Notes: generated from the letters alone by a model not told the origin. Shown: positions 1 to 5,889, counted from the stretch's first letter. The stretch: 10,377 nucleotides of DNA from Candidatus Curtissbacteria bacterium (GCA_016187105.1 JACPKK010000036.1:1-10377), one strand, 5' to 3'. Program-made: numbers and translations.

Positions 1-1
1 A

Positions 2-2536
2 GCGATGGCCAATTGGTGCCCGGTAGACCAGTGTGTTCTAGCTAATGAGAATGTGGAAGATGGTAAATGCTGGAGGTGTGGTTCAGAGGTAGTTCAAAAA
101 GAGGTTGAGCAGTGGTTTTTGAAGATTACGGATTATGCGGAGCGTCTTCTGTGGCCAGAGCAGACTACAGACTACCGACTACAGACTACCCAAAATAAAA
201 AAGCAGTAGACAGTAGACCGAAGACCGTAGACTCTTTAGAAATTGATTGGCCGCAGTCAGTGCGCGAGGGGCAGAATAATTGGATTGGGAAGAGCGAGGG
301 GGTCGAGGTTGCATTCAGACTACAGACTACAGACTACGGCAAAAATAAGGCAGTGGGCAGTAGTCAGTCGACCGTAGACGAGCTTAAAGTCTTTACCACC
401 CGGCCGGACACGCTATATGGTGCCACATTTTTGATTCTTGCGCCGGAACATCCTATGGCAACAATCCTTTCTACCTCTGAAAATAAGAAGCAGGTCGAGG
501 ATTATATTGCCAAAGCTTCTAAAAAGAGTGAGATGGAGCGAAAAGAGTCACGAGTGAAGACTGGTACTTTCACTGGCTCTTATGTAACAAACCCAGTCAA
601 CGGCAAGAAAATTCCGGTGTGGTTAGCCGATTACGTGATTGGGAGCTATGGAACAGGTGCGGTGATGGGTGTACCCGGTAGTGATGTTCGCGATTTTGAG
701 TTTGCCCGCGAATTTGGATTTGATGTCATCAAAGTGATAGCCAAGACAAAGGGGGACACTGCCAAAATAGAAGACGTAGATGGTGTTTTGGAGGAAGGAT
801 TCATAGTTAATTCCGAGGGGTTCGATGGTCTTGCCGCGCCAGAGCCGGCCAAAGGGAAATTTATGGACTTTCTTGAGGAAAAAGGGTGGGGGAAGCGTAG
901 GACAAATTATCATCTTCACGACTGGTCGATTTCGCGCCAAAGATATTGGGGAACGCCGATTCCTATAATTTACTGCGATGACTGCGGAACGGTTCCTGTG
1001 CCGGAGCGCGATTTGCCCCTCGAGCTGCCGTACGAAGTTGATTACGCGCCGAAAGGCAAGCCGCCTTTGGCGACGGCAGAGGAGTGGGTAAATGTCAAAT
1101 GTCCAAAATGCGGTAAGGACGCCAGGCGCGAAGTGGAGACGATGGACACGTTTGTCGATTCTTCTTGGTACTTCTTAAGGTATTTGAGGAAAAAGAACCT
1201 TTCGGGTCCTGTCAGTTTTTTCCCTCCCGCTGAAAGCGAGGCTCGCCTTCGGCGGCCCGCCAGTGCTCGTTCGGGTGAGGACTCGAATCGTGATCAAGAT
1301 GATCAGTCCGAACTGCGCGCTGCCTTGCCTGCCGGCAGGCAGGTCGGGAACCCTTCCAGAACTGCCACCCGAAAGGAAGTTGAGACTGAGCCATTTGATA
1401 AAAAGCTCGTCAAAAATTGGATGCCGGTGGATATTTACTTCGGCGGAGCAGAGCATACGCTTGGGCATACGCTTTATTCAAGATTTTTTTATAAATTCCT
1501 TGTTGATATAGGTGCGATTTTTGACCCCACTTCGCCCGTTCGACTACGCTCAGGGCTTCAAGGGGCAAGCGAGTATGCGCAAAAAAGAGTTCATCACGGC
1601 GTGATTTTAGGGTCGGATGGGGCAAGGATGAGTAAATCGAAGGGCAATGTGGTTAATCCGGACGATCAGGTTAAGGAATATGGAGCGGACGCGGTGAGGA
1701 TGTATTTGGCGTTTTTGGGGCCATACGATTTGGTGGCGCCGTGGGTGCCGAGTGGTTTGGGCGGAGTTTATCGATTTTTGGAAAGAGTGTGGCAACTTGG
1801 ACAGAGTATCACGAGTGGTCAGGGTACCACGAGTACCACGGGAATGAAAAAAATTAAAAAAGCCCGTGATACCCGTGATACTTTTGAAGCCCGTGGTACT
1901 CTTTCCAGGCAGGATCTGGAGATGATGCATAAGACTATTAAAAAAGTGACAGAAGATATTGAGGCGATTAAGTTTAATACGGCCGTTGCGGCGATGATGG
2001 AATGGTTGAATTATTTAAGCAGGAAGACGCATACTGCAATCAGCTCACAGCAAACCGCTGTAAGCAGTCAGCGGTCAGCAGTTAGCAAATTGGAGTATGA
2101 AGTATTCCTTAAGCTCCTTGCGCCGTTTGCGCCGCACTTGACGGAAGAGTTGTGGCAGGAGCTTCGGTTATCGGTTCTCGGTTATCAGTTGTCTGATTCT
2201 GGTCAATCAGTCGGTCTGTCAGTCAGTTCGAAGACTGATGAACAGAAAACCGAAAAACTTAAATCTGAAAACCGACAACAGAAAACTGATAACTGGAGTA
2301 TTCACCAACAGCCGTGGCCGGAGTATGACGAGAAGCTGGCGCGGGCCAGTATGGTGACAATTGTTGTTCAGGTAAATGGCAAGGTGAGGGAGAGATTGCC
2401 AGTTGAGGCTGGCATTAGCCAAAGCGAGGTCGAAAAGTTGGCACTGGCAAGCGGGAAAGTGACAAAATTTCTGGGTAAAGAGAAGCCTCGAAGGGTAATT
2501 TTTGTTGCCGACAGGCTAATCAACCTGGTTCTCTAG
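2..2536 (+). CDS. leuS: Leucyl-tRNA synthetase (class I), 5' end outside the window
   Basis: Charges tRNA-Leu with leucine in the cytoplasm. The first visible residues (ANWCPVDQ, then WRCG) belong to the zinc/CP1 insertion region, so the N-terminal HIGH part lies upstream and the ATG at 5 is internal. Counting from that ATG, I see the CP1 editing domain (TTRPDTLYG at 131; GVPGSDVRD with the editing aspartate at 227, where most LeuRS have AHD), then DWSISRQRYWG, the DTFVDSSWYFLRY block, RMSKS at 541-545 (first Lys of KMSKS is Arg), the GADAVRMYL stretch, the anticodon-binding helices and the C-terminal VNGKVRERLPV domain. Seven repeat-derived inserts interrupt the protein without breaking the frame; they total about 620 of the 2535 visible bases and lie between conserved blocks. 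The last 21 bases overlap a convergent gene. Identity is certain; whether the inserts stay in the protein cannot be seen. Confidence 0.97.
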   Translation, partial: AMANWCPVDQCVLANENVEDGKCWRCGSEVVQKEVEQWFLKITDYAERLLWPEQTTDYRLQTTQNKKAVDSRPKTVDSLEIDWPQSVREGQNNWIGKSEGVEVAFRLQTTDYGKNKAVGSSQSTVDELKVFTTRPDTLYGATFLILAPEHPMATILSTSENKKQVEDYIAKASKKSEMERKESRVKTGTFTGSYVTNPVNGKKIPVWLADYVIGSYGTGAVMGVPGSDVRDFEFAREFGFDVIKVIAKTKGDTAKIEDVDGVLEEGFIVNSEGFDGLAAPEPAKGKFMDFLEEKGWGKRRTNYHLHDWSISRQRYWGTPIPIIYCDDCGTVPVPERDLPLELPYEVDYAPKGKPPLATAEEWVNVKCPKCGKDARREVETMDTFVDSSWYFLRYLRKKNLSGPVSFFPPAESEARLRRPASARSGEDSNRDQDDQSELRAALPAGRQVGNPSRTATRKEVETEPFDKKLVKNWMPVDIYFGGAEHTLGHTLYSRFFYKFLVDIGAIFDPTSPVRLRSGLQGASEYAQKRVHHGVILGSDGARMSKSKGNVVNPDDQVKEYGADAVRMYLAFLGPYDLVAPWVPSGLGGVYRFLERVWQLGQSITSGQGTTSTTGMKKIKKARDTRDTFEARGTLSRQDLEMMHKTIKKVTEDIEAIKFNTAVAAMMEWLNYLSRKTHTAISSQQTAVSSQRSAVSKLEYEVFLKLLAPFAPHLTEELWQELRLSVLGYQLSDSGQSVGLSVSSKTDEQKTEKLKSENRQQKTDNWSIHQQPWPEYDEKLARASMVTIVVQVNGKVRERLPVEAGISQSEVEKLALASGKVTKFLGKEKPRRVIFVADRLINLVL
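163..233. repeat. Heptamer inverted-array element 1 in leuS
   Basis: Left arm: four 7-bp units GACTACM (163-190). Spacer: 15 A-rich bases (191-205). Right arm: four 7-bp units of consensus GTAGACM (206-233, third unit starts GAAGAC). A GACTAC unit pairs with a GTAGAC unit at five of six positions, so the arms can form a periodic imperfect hairpin. In the protein it adds roughly 25 residues between the ERLL and DWP segments that are close together in ordinary LeuRS. Confidence 0.9.
318..380. repeat. Heptamer inverted-array element 2 in leuS
   Basis: Same family as the element at 163-233, only 85 bases downstream. Left arm: three GACTACR units (318-338). Spacer: 339-352. Right arm: four decayed units GTGGGCA, GTAGTCA, GTCGACC, GTAGACG (353-380). 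It encodes about 22 extra residues between VEVAF and LKVFTTRPDTLYG of the editing domain. The left arm is nearly perfect while the right arm has drifted. Confidence 0.88.
1198..1376. mobile_element. 179-bp nested inverted-repeat insertion in leuS
   Basis: A segment that adds about 60 residues between SSWYFLRYLRKKN and EPFDKKLVKNWMPVD, which are only a few residues apart in ordinary LeuRS. It is bounded by a perfect 10-bp inverted repeat: CCTTTCGGGT at 1198-1207 and its complement at 1367-1376. A second inverted pair, TTCGGGTG at 1270-1277 and CACCCGAA at 1366-1373, shares the right end. Inside are a TGATCA-AGA-TGATCA motif and the 16-bp palindrome at 1326-1341. It has no coding capacity of its own, so it resembles a MITE-like or REP-composite element. 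Exact ends and any target-site duplication are not clear. Confidence 0.6.
1326..1341. repeat. 16-bp perfect palindrome encoding an LPAGRQ-type peptide
   Basis: TGCCTGCCGGCAGGCA is self-complementary over all 16 bases, and a wobble pair plus a C-G pair continue it outward. In frame it gives LPAGRQ. From general experience, this palindrome and peptide recur in many Microgenomates/Patescibacteria proteins as inserted sequence; that association is remembered, not derived here. Confidence 0.8.
1534..1566. repeat. REP-like TTCGACTACGCTCAGG insertion in leuS
   Basis: GCCC (1534-1537) and GGGC (1552-1555) flank the core TTCGACTACGCTCA, of the widespread REP-like class usually written as its complement CCTGAGCGTAGTCGAA. 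It lies just before SEYAQKRVHHGVILGSDGARMSKS and adds about 13 residues (around TSPVRLRSGLQG) that ordinary LeuRS lacks. Related to the piece at 8188-8204. Confidence 0.6.
1806..1900. repeat. Nonamer inverted-array element in leuS
   Basis: Left arm: four 9-bp units GTATCACGA, GTGGTCAGG, GTACCACGA, GTACCACGG (1806-1841). Spacer: 21 A-rich bases (1842-1862). Right arm: CCCGTGATA twice, CTTTTGAAG, CCCGTGGTA and a final CT (1863-1900). Right units complement left units in the CCGTGRTAC core. Since 9 bp is three codons, units can be gained or lost without a frameshift. It encodes ITSGQGTTSTTG and ARDTRDTFEARGTL. It matches the element at 4714-4814 unit for unit. Confidence 0.93.
2036..2086. repeat. 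Heptamer inverted-array element 3 in leuS
   Basis: Left units GCAATCA, GCTCACA, GCAAACC, GCTGTAA (2036-2063, last base shared) are followed with little spacer by right units AGCAGTC, AGCGGTC, AGCAGTT, AGC (2063-2086). The arms are imperfect complements around a GCTGACY core. It encodes a Ser/Ala/Gln-rich stretch (AISSQQTAVSSQRSAVS) between two helices of the anticodon-binding domain. Confidence 0.82.
2165..2293. repeat. Heptamer inverted-array element 4 in leuS
   Basis: Left units CGGTTAT, CGGTTCT, CGGTTAT, CAGTTGT (2165-2192), a middle part containing GGTCAATCAGTCGG, then seven 7-bp right units from 2243 to 2291 (ACCGAAA, ACTTAAA, TCTGAAA, ACCGACA, ACAGAAA and ACTGATA among them) closed by AC. 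It encodes about 43 residues including QLSDSGQS and QKTEKLKSENR between ELWQELRLS and WSIHQQPWPEYD. The element at 8972-9089 in argS is a diverged copy. Confidence 0.9.
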
Positions 2537-3241
2537 GACCGAAAGGCCGAGTGCTGGAATTCTTTGTCTTAAAAAGATCTCAAGTTCTCCTTCTTTGTCG
2601 CGGGGATAGAACCAGCCTCCGCTTGTTGAAGCCTCCGTGTAAATCTCAACAGGCGAACCACGTATAACTTCAGTGGCTTTTAATCTGCCTTTACCACTCC
2701 ATCTTTTCCCCCGAATTCCTGAAATTAAATTACCGATACTGTCGTGCTTTTCGCTATTTCGCAGCTCAGTAGTATTCGGTAATAACCTTTCGCCTATAGG
2801 TCCAGCTATTTGCACTACCGGATTATTCCTAAGATGCGCAAATTCAGCGGCGTTGCTTAACGATTCTACAGCGTCAGGCTTATGTATTTTGGCAATGAAA
2901 TTGTAATGTCCAATGATTTTTCCGCCGTCAGGAGTTTTTACTTTGTTAGGAAATCTTCCTGCCGGAATCTTTTCTTCCTGCAAGAATTTGTGGATTAAAG
3001 GTATAGTGCGAGCATCAGGGTGCAGCCCCGCTTCTTTGGCAACGCTGGTAACGGTTACAATTAGACCCGCTCTCAAGAGAGCGCCATATGCAGTTTTGCC
3101 TACGTTATTAAGAAGTGCCTGTATTTCTTCATTCGTGGCGCCAGGATTATTGAGGCCTTCAAACCATGGGAGAATGCGCTTATGAACGGGTTTTCGGTCT
3201 GGATCGGCAGGTATATGCCTGGCTGCTTCCGGACTTGCCAT
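2516..3241 (-). CDS. Hypothetical protein, 241 aa
   Basis: Not recognised. The ATG at 3241 is preceded six bases away by a TAAAAT -10 box, supporting this start and a leaderless message. The protein is mostly soluble-looking, with no signal peptide or convincing membrane helix. It has a proline/charge-rich N-terminus (PEAARHIPADPDRKP), a helical middle (NEEIQALLNNVGKTAYGALLRAG) and a basic glycine-rich region (IRGKRWSGKGRLKATEVIRG) before a segment rich in Trp, Tyr and acidic residues (GGWFYPRDKEGELEIFLRQ). It converges on leuS and overlaps its last 21 bases. No repeat inserts are present, unlike its conserved neighbours. I assign no function. Confidence 0.75.
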   Translation of the reverse strand: MASPEAARHIPADPDRKPVHKRILPWFEGLNNPGATNEEIQALLNNVGKTAYGALLRAGLIVTVTSVAKEAGLHPDARTIPLIHKFLQEEKIPAGRFPNKVKTPDGGKIIGHYNFIAKIHKPDAVESLSNAAEFAHLRNNPVVQIAGPIGERLLPNTTELRNSEKHDSIGNLISGIRGKRWSGKGRLKATEVIRGSPVEIYTEASTSGGWFYPRDKEGELEIFLRQRIPALGLSVLENQVD

Positions 3242-3247
3242 GGGCGG

Positions 3248-3276
3248 ATTTTAACAAAAATAGCCCTATAATACAA
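3248..3276 (-). promoter_or_regulatory. Promoter for the 241-aa hypothetical gene
   Basis: On the minus strand: -35 TTGTAT (3271-3276), 17-bp spacer, -10 TAAAAT (3248-3253), then six bases to the ATG at 3241. Predicted transcription starts at or next to the start codon. Confidence 0.55.
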
Positions 3277-3316
3277 ATGCGGTTTGGGCTTGGCGAAGGG
3301 TGAGCCGAGAGGCTGG

Positions 3317-3772
3317 TTAACTTTGCGGTCTAGGCACGGCGGCAATCTTTGGTATTTCCACGAGGCTTCTTTCTAAAAATGTCAGATTAAGCTCTGTTTG
3401 CGACCTTAGTTTTGGAGTTCTTTTTTGCAAATAAGCTTTGCCTGATTGTGCAGAGCGCATAGCAAGCTTGACGCTTCTGGCAGGATCGGCAACAGTGCTT
3501 AAATGGTTTACTTTAATCTCAAAAAGGGTTCGGTCCAGAGGATGCTGGATAAGGGCCCCGACACCTTTGGGAGCGGCGGGGGACATTTCTGAAAGCACGG
3601 CTTTTATAAATGAGTAGCGGATAAGCGCGCCGGCGGCGGACGAGATGCCTGGAAAATTTTGGCAAAATAGGCTGAAATCTCCTTGCGCTTTTGATTCAAG
3701 TTCACGCCAGCTTGTTTGAAGCATGGCCGCGCTTGGCTCTGGTTTATGTTTTGACTTGCTTTCCGGTGTCAT
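3317..3772 (-). CDS. Hypothetical protein, 151 aa
   Basis: Not recognised. The open frame extends up to 3898, but a promoter-like site at 3816-3843 lies inside that extension, so I choose the ATG at 3772 (reads MTPESKSKHKPEPS). This leaves a leader of about 35 bases with no Shine-Dalgarno match. The protein is basic, with a Lys/Pro/Ser-rich start, a helical alanine-rich core (GISSAAGALIRYSFIKAVLSEMSPAAP) and a short strand-like segment (RTLFEIKVNHLSTV). No signal peptide and no catalytic motif that I can name. It stands between two other minus-strand orphan genes, with 75 bases to the next and 91 from the previous. Confidence 0.65.
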   Translation of the reverse strand: MTPESKSKHKPEPSAAMLQTSWRELESKAQGDFSLFCQNFPGISSAAGALIRYSFIKAVLSEMSPAAPKGVGALIQHPLDRTLFEIKVNHLSTVADPARSVKLAMRSAQSGKAYLQKRTPKLRSQTELNLTFLERSLVEIPKIAAVPRPQS

Positions 3773-3815
3773 TTTAAAAAAACAAGGCGCAAAAGCTCTG
3801 CGTCCTGGCGATATT

Positions 3816-3843
3816 ATTATACATACAGTTTTTCCTATAGCAA
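3816..3843 (-). promoter_or_regulatory. Promoter for the 151-aa hypothetical gene
   Basis: On the minus strand: -35 TTGCTA (3838-3843), 16-bp spacer, perfect -10 TATAAT (3816-3821) preceded by TATG. Decides the start of the downstream gene in favour of 3772. Confidence 0.55.
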
Positions 3844-3863
3844 ATTGAATTGAACTATGCCGG

Positions 3864-4469
3864 CTAGCTCTTTGCAAAATCTGAATTGAATAGCCCAATC
3901 ATAGGCATTTTCCGAGTAATGCTTTGGCGAGCCTGCTCGTGCGGGTTATAAAGCAATTGACGGTCGGCGGGCCGGCGTTTGGGAATCGGATCATAGAAAG
4001 AGCTAACTACAACTTCTGCGATGACGTCGGCACGCTCTTGGGTGCCATCCGTGTTGTCAAGGGGCGATTTTTGAAGGAAGCGATCCCGCTCGCGGGCGAT
4101 CTGGTTATAAATCGGTTGCAGTTCTTGCCGTGAATTGCTGTCGTTTTCGTGTCTTGCGGCTAGGCATTCCATTACGGCAAAGGCGAGGAATTGCTTTGCC
4201 CTTGAGTTGAGGACAGCACTGTTTTTGAGCTCTTTGAGAATTTGATCGAGGCTTTGGAGGGCATTTTGGGCATCCCGGCCGATTTCCCGATAGAGCTTGC
4301 GGACCTTGCGCGGGGCGTCTTTTATGGGGTCTTTTTGCCAAACTTCTAGAAATAGTCCCGTATAGCCGTCGGTCGGGCCAGCAAATGGCGGCCTTGGGGC
4401 TTTTGCTTTCCAGCCCAGACGGTCGGTGAGGTCCTGTAATCTTTTAGTAAGGCGTGTTGGCCTTTCCAT
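3864..4469 (-). CDS. Hypothetical protein, 201 aa
   Basis: Not recognised. The ATG at 4469 follows a perfect -10 box by eight bases, fixing the start and implying a leaderless mRNA. The protein is highly charged and probably helical through residues 50-140 (KVRKLYREIGRDAQNALQSLDQILKELKNS and the following helices), with a Pro-rich start (KAPRPPFAGP) and a basic tail. No signal peptide or membrane segment. It is the first of three same-strand orphan genes and diverges from the SprT-like gene across a 99-base gap holding both promoters. Cysteine is nearly absent, and no metal or nucleotide motif is evident. Confidence 0.72.
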   Translation of the reverse strand: MERPTRLTKRLQDLTDRLGWKAKAPRPPFAGPTDGYTGLFLEVWQKDPIKDAPRKVRKLYREIGRDAQNALQSLDQILKELKNSAVLNSRAKQFLAFAVMECLAARHENDSNSRQELQPIYNQIARERDRFLQKSPLDNTDGTQERADVIAEVVVSSFYDPIPKRRPADRQLLYNPHEQARQSITRKMPMIGLFNSDFAKS

Positions 4470-4477
4470 AGGCGCGT

Positions 4478-4506
4478 ATTATAAGCTTTAATGAATTGCG
4501 ATGCAA
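4478..4506 (-). promoter_or_regulatory. Promoter for the 201-aa hypothetical gene
   Basis: On the minus strand: -35 TTGCAT (4501-4506, weak), 17-bp spacer, perfect -10 TATAAT (4478-4483), eight bases before the ATG. Back-to-back with the sprT-like promoter. Confidence 0.55.
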
Positions 4507-4528
4507 ATTCGAGCCGCTAAATTTTGTA

Positions 4529-4557
4529 TTGCAAAGATCTTCTTGTTAACCTAAAAT
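4529..4557 (+). promoter_or_regulatory. Promoter for the SprT-like gene
   Basis: -35 TTGCAA (4529-4534), 17-bp spacer, -10 TAAAAT (4552-4557), and 11 bases to the ATG at 4569. The expected leader is about five bases. It rules out the upstream in-frame TTG at 4524, which would lie before the promoter. Confidence 0.6.
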
Positions 4558-4568
4558 CATTTTTAAAC

Positions 4569-5099
4569 ATGCGCGACAACAGGTGGCTTGACGAAAAACT
4601 GCAGTATCTTTTGAAAACATATTTTGGCGGCGTGGCGATTACCAATCCTTTGGAGATTCGTTTTGGCAGGGAAGCGAAGTTTAGATTTGGGTCGATAAAG
4701 CTGGTAAAGAAGGGTATCACGAGTGGTCGGGGTACCACGAGTATCACGAGCTATTTGCCAAGATTTTTATTAAAAGCCCGTGGCACTCGTGATACTCTTG
4801 GAGCCCGTGGCACTCTTAAAGCGTCAGAGACGCCTGCCAAGAGCGTGATTACGATTACAAGGATGTTTGCCAGAGATGATGTTCCAGCCGATGTGGTGCT
4901 TTACACAATTTCGCACGAGCTTTGCCACTACGCGCACGGGTTTTCCAGCAGCAACAAGCGGCTTTTTAGGCACCCGCACCACGGCGGGGTGGTCAACCGC
5001 GAGATAAAAGAGCGCGGCGGGGAAAAGTATATTGATGCTTACAAAAAATGGATTAAAGAGTACAGGAAGAGAATTTTGGCTGGAAGAGCGAAAATATGA
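4569..5099 (+). CDS. SprT-like zinc metallopeptidase (putative), 176 aa
   Basis: A probable zinc-dependent metallopeptidase. The HExxH motif is HELCH at residues 116-120, followed by HYAHG and then HPHHGG at 135-140, where one histidine is a likely third zinc ligand; the spacing and the following NREIKERGG helix resemble SprT/Spartan-like proteins rather than M48 membrane proteases. No signal peptide or membrane helix, so cytoplasmic. The start is set by a promoter 12 bases upstream. Residues about 49-82 come from a nonamer repeat element and separate an N-terminal helical part (WLDEKLQYLLKTYFGG) from the peptidase core. It may be cotranscribed with comEA, 52 bases downstream. The exact family is uncertain: the SprT zinc-ribbon is missing and the substrate is unknown. 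Confidence 0.78.
   Translation: MRDNRWLDEKLQYLLKTYFGGVAITNPLEIRFGREAKFRFGSIKLVKKGITSGRGTTSITSYLPRFLLKARGTRDTLGARGTLKASETPAKSVITITRMFARDDVPADVVLYTISHELCHYAHGFSSSNKRLFRHPHHGGVVNREIKERGGEKYIDAYKKWIKEYRKRILAGRAKI
4714..4814. repeat. Nonamer inverted-array element in the SprT-like gene
   Basis: Left arm: GTATCACGA, GTGGTCGGG, GTACCACGA, GTATCACGA (4714-4749). Spacer: 27 bases (4750-4776). Right arm: CCCGTGGCA, CTCGTGATA, CTCTTGGAG, CCCGTGGCA, CT (4777-4814). Unit order, including the aberrant second left unit and third right unit, matches the leuS element at 1806-1900. The spacer differs by six bases, a multiple of three, and the reading frame is the same (ITSGRGTTSIT; ARGTRDTLGARGTL). Confidence 0.93.
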
Positions 5100-5103
5100 G
5101 AAT

Positions 5104-5151
5104 AATCGTTGAATTGTTAAATCGTTAGATTGTCAGATTGTCAGATTGTTT
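5104..5151 (+). repeat. Octamer array filling the comEA leader
   Basis: Six contiguous 8-bp units: AATCGTTG, AATTGTTA, AATCGTTA, GATTGTCA, GATTGTCA, GATTGTTT. They begin four bases after the stop of the sprT-like gene and end directly at the GTG I choose for comEA, so the usual ribosome-binding region consists of repeat. There is no complementary arm next to it. Confidence 0.88.
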
Positions 5152-5721
5152 GTGAAGATCCTTCATACCAAAACGGATTTAATCATAGCGAGTTTTTTCC
5201 TGGCCGGACTTTTTGTTTTGGCACTGGGGGCGGGGCTGTTTTTCTTCAAAAACCAGCAGAGCGAGGAGATCCAGATAATTTCTACTGCGCAGGATGAGGG
5301 CAATCCCGGGCAGGCGGGTGAGGCTGTTATTGATATCGGCGGAGCGGTTTTGGCACCCGGAGTTTACAAGCTGGCGGGTAATTTGCGCATCGGCGATGCG
5401 ATAAGCGCGGCCGGAGGGCTGGCCGAGGGAGCGGATACAACGAAAATGAATCTGGCGGCAAAAATTAGCGACGGGCAGAAGATCTATATTCCAACTCGAG
5501 AGGAAAGTATCAAAGGTATCACAAGTACCACAGGTATCAAAGGCCTGATCAATATCAATAGCGCGAGTGAGCAAGAGCTTGATACGCTTCCGGGGATTGG
5601 GCCGGCAACCGCCAAAAAGATTATCGCCTCGCGGCCCTACAGCAGTTTAGATGACTTAGTTAGCAAAAAAGCGGTATCGGCATCAGTTTACGAGAAGATA
5701 AAGGATCTGATAAGTTACTGA
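5152..5721 (+). CDS. comEA: ComEA-like competence DNA receptor (SLBB + helix-hairpin-helix)
   Basis: Membrane-anchored DNA-binding protein that receives incoming double-stranded DNA outside the membrane and hands it to the ComEC channel. One N-terminal membrane helix (residues about 10-32) is followed by a flexible stretch, an SLBB domain (about 58-114; IDIGGAVLAPGVYKL, IGDAISAAGGL, DGQKIYIPT), a repeat-derived linker (119-131) and a C-terminal helix-hairpin-helix domain (132-189; ININSASEQEL, LPGIGPATAKKI). At 189 residues the length suits ComEA. I take GTG at 5152; the TTG at 5146 lies inside the octamer array. No Shine-Dalgarno site is visible. It precedes the comEC genes, the usual order, though separated by repeats. 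Confidence 0.92.
   Translation: MKILHTKTDLIIASFFLAGLFVLALGAGLFFFKNQQSEEIQIISTAQDEGNPGQAGEAVIDIGGAVLAPGVYKLAGNLRIGDAISAAGGLAEGADTTKMNLAAKISDGQKIYIPTREESIKGITSTTGIKGLININSASEQELDTLPGIGPATAKKIIASRPYSSLDDLVSKKAVSASVYEKIKDLISY
5507..5542 (+). repeat. Nonamer half-element in comEA linker
   Basis: Four 9-bp units: GTATCAAAG, GTATCACAA, GTACCACAG, GTATCAAAG. It resembles the left arm of the leuS and sprT-like elements, without spacer or right arm, and is read in the same frame (SIKGITSTTGIKG). It lies exactly between the SLBB and HhH domains. Confidence 0.88.
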
Positions 5722-5753
5722 AATTGTTGAACTGTTACATTGTTAAACTGTTT
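5722..5753 (+). repeat. Octamer array directly after comEA
   Basis: Four 8-bp units, AATTGTTG, AACTGTTA, CATTGTTA, AACTGTTT, start on the base after the comEA stop codon. They share the AAYTGTTA consensus and orientation of the array at 5104-5151. Confidence 0.85.
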
Positions 5754-5762
5754 TCAAACACT

Positions 5763-5873
5763 TGTCATTCTGGCTTTAGATCCATCTATTGATGGATCGC
5801 ATGGCTCTGTATATCCAGAATCTTTGCTTTTTGATTCTGGTGTCTCCGGCTTCGCCGGATTCCCAGAATGACA
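5763..5873. repeat. 111-bp multi-hairpin element with terminal inverted repeat
   Basis: Bounded by a perfect 11-bp inverted repeat (TGTCATTCTGG at 5763-5773, complement at 5863-5873). Inside are three further perfect stems: 8 bp with a 4-base loop (5779-5786/5791-5798), 8 bp with a 10-base loop (5815-5822/5833-5840) and 6 bp with a 3-base loop (5845-5850/5854-5859). The predicted fold is a closed multi-branch (cruciform) structure. It resembles the GTCATTCTGG-type dispersed repeats of many bacterial genomes and ends 16 bases before the comEC start. Confidence 0.8.
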
Positions 5874-5889
5874 TGACTGGAAAAGCAAA

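Noticed and set aside
163..380. CRISPR-like array
   Set aside because: Units are 7 bp with no unique spacers and the arms are inverted, not direct repeats of 25-40 bp; no cas genes are present.
1263..1511. Small plus-strand open frame inside leuS
   Set aside because: It overlaps the conserved LeuRS frame and arises from the GC-rich insert; no sign of its own gene.
3773..3898. Longer 193-aa version of the 151-aa orphan
   Set aside because: The extension runs through a promoter with a perfect -10 and overlaps the end of the upstream gene.
4524..4568. Longer SprT-like protein starting at TTG 4524
   Set aside because: This would start before the -35/-10 pair at 4529-4557, so it could not be on the transcript from that promoter.
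5146..5151. TTG start for comEA
   Set aside because: It lies within the octamer array and gives only two extra residues; GTG at 5152 leads directly into the basic N-terminus before the membrane helix.
5097..5721. Alternative genetic code with TGA read as Gly
   Set aside because: TGA terminates the sprT-like gene and comEA at the expected protein ends, and no in-frame TGA was seen within the genes.
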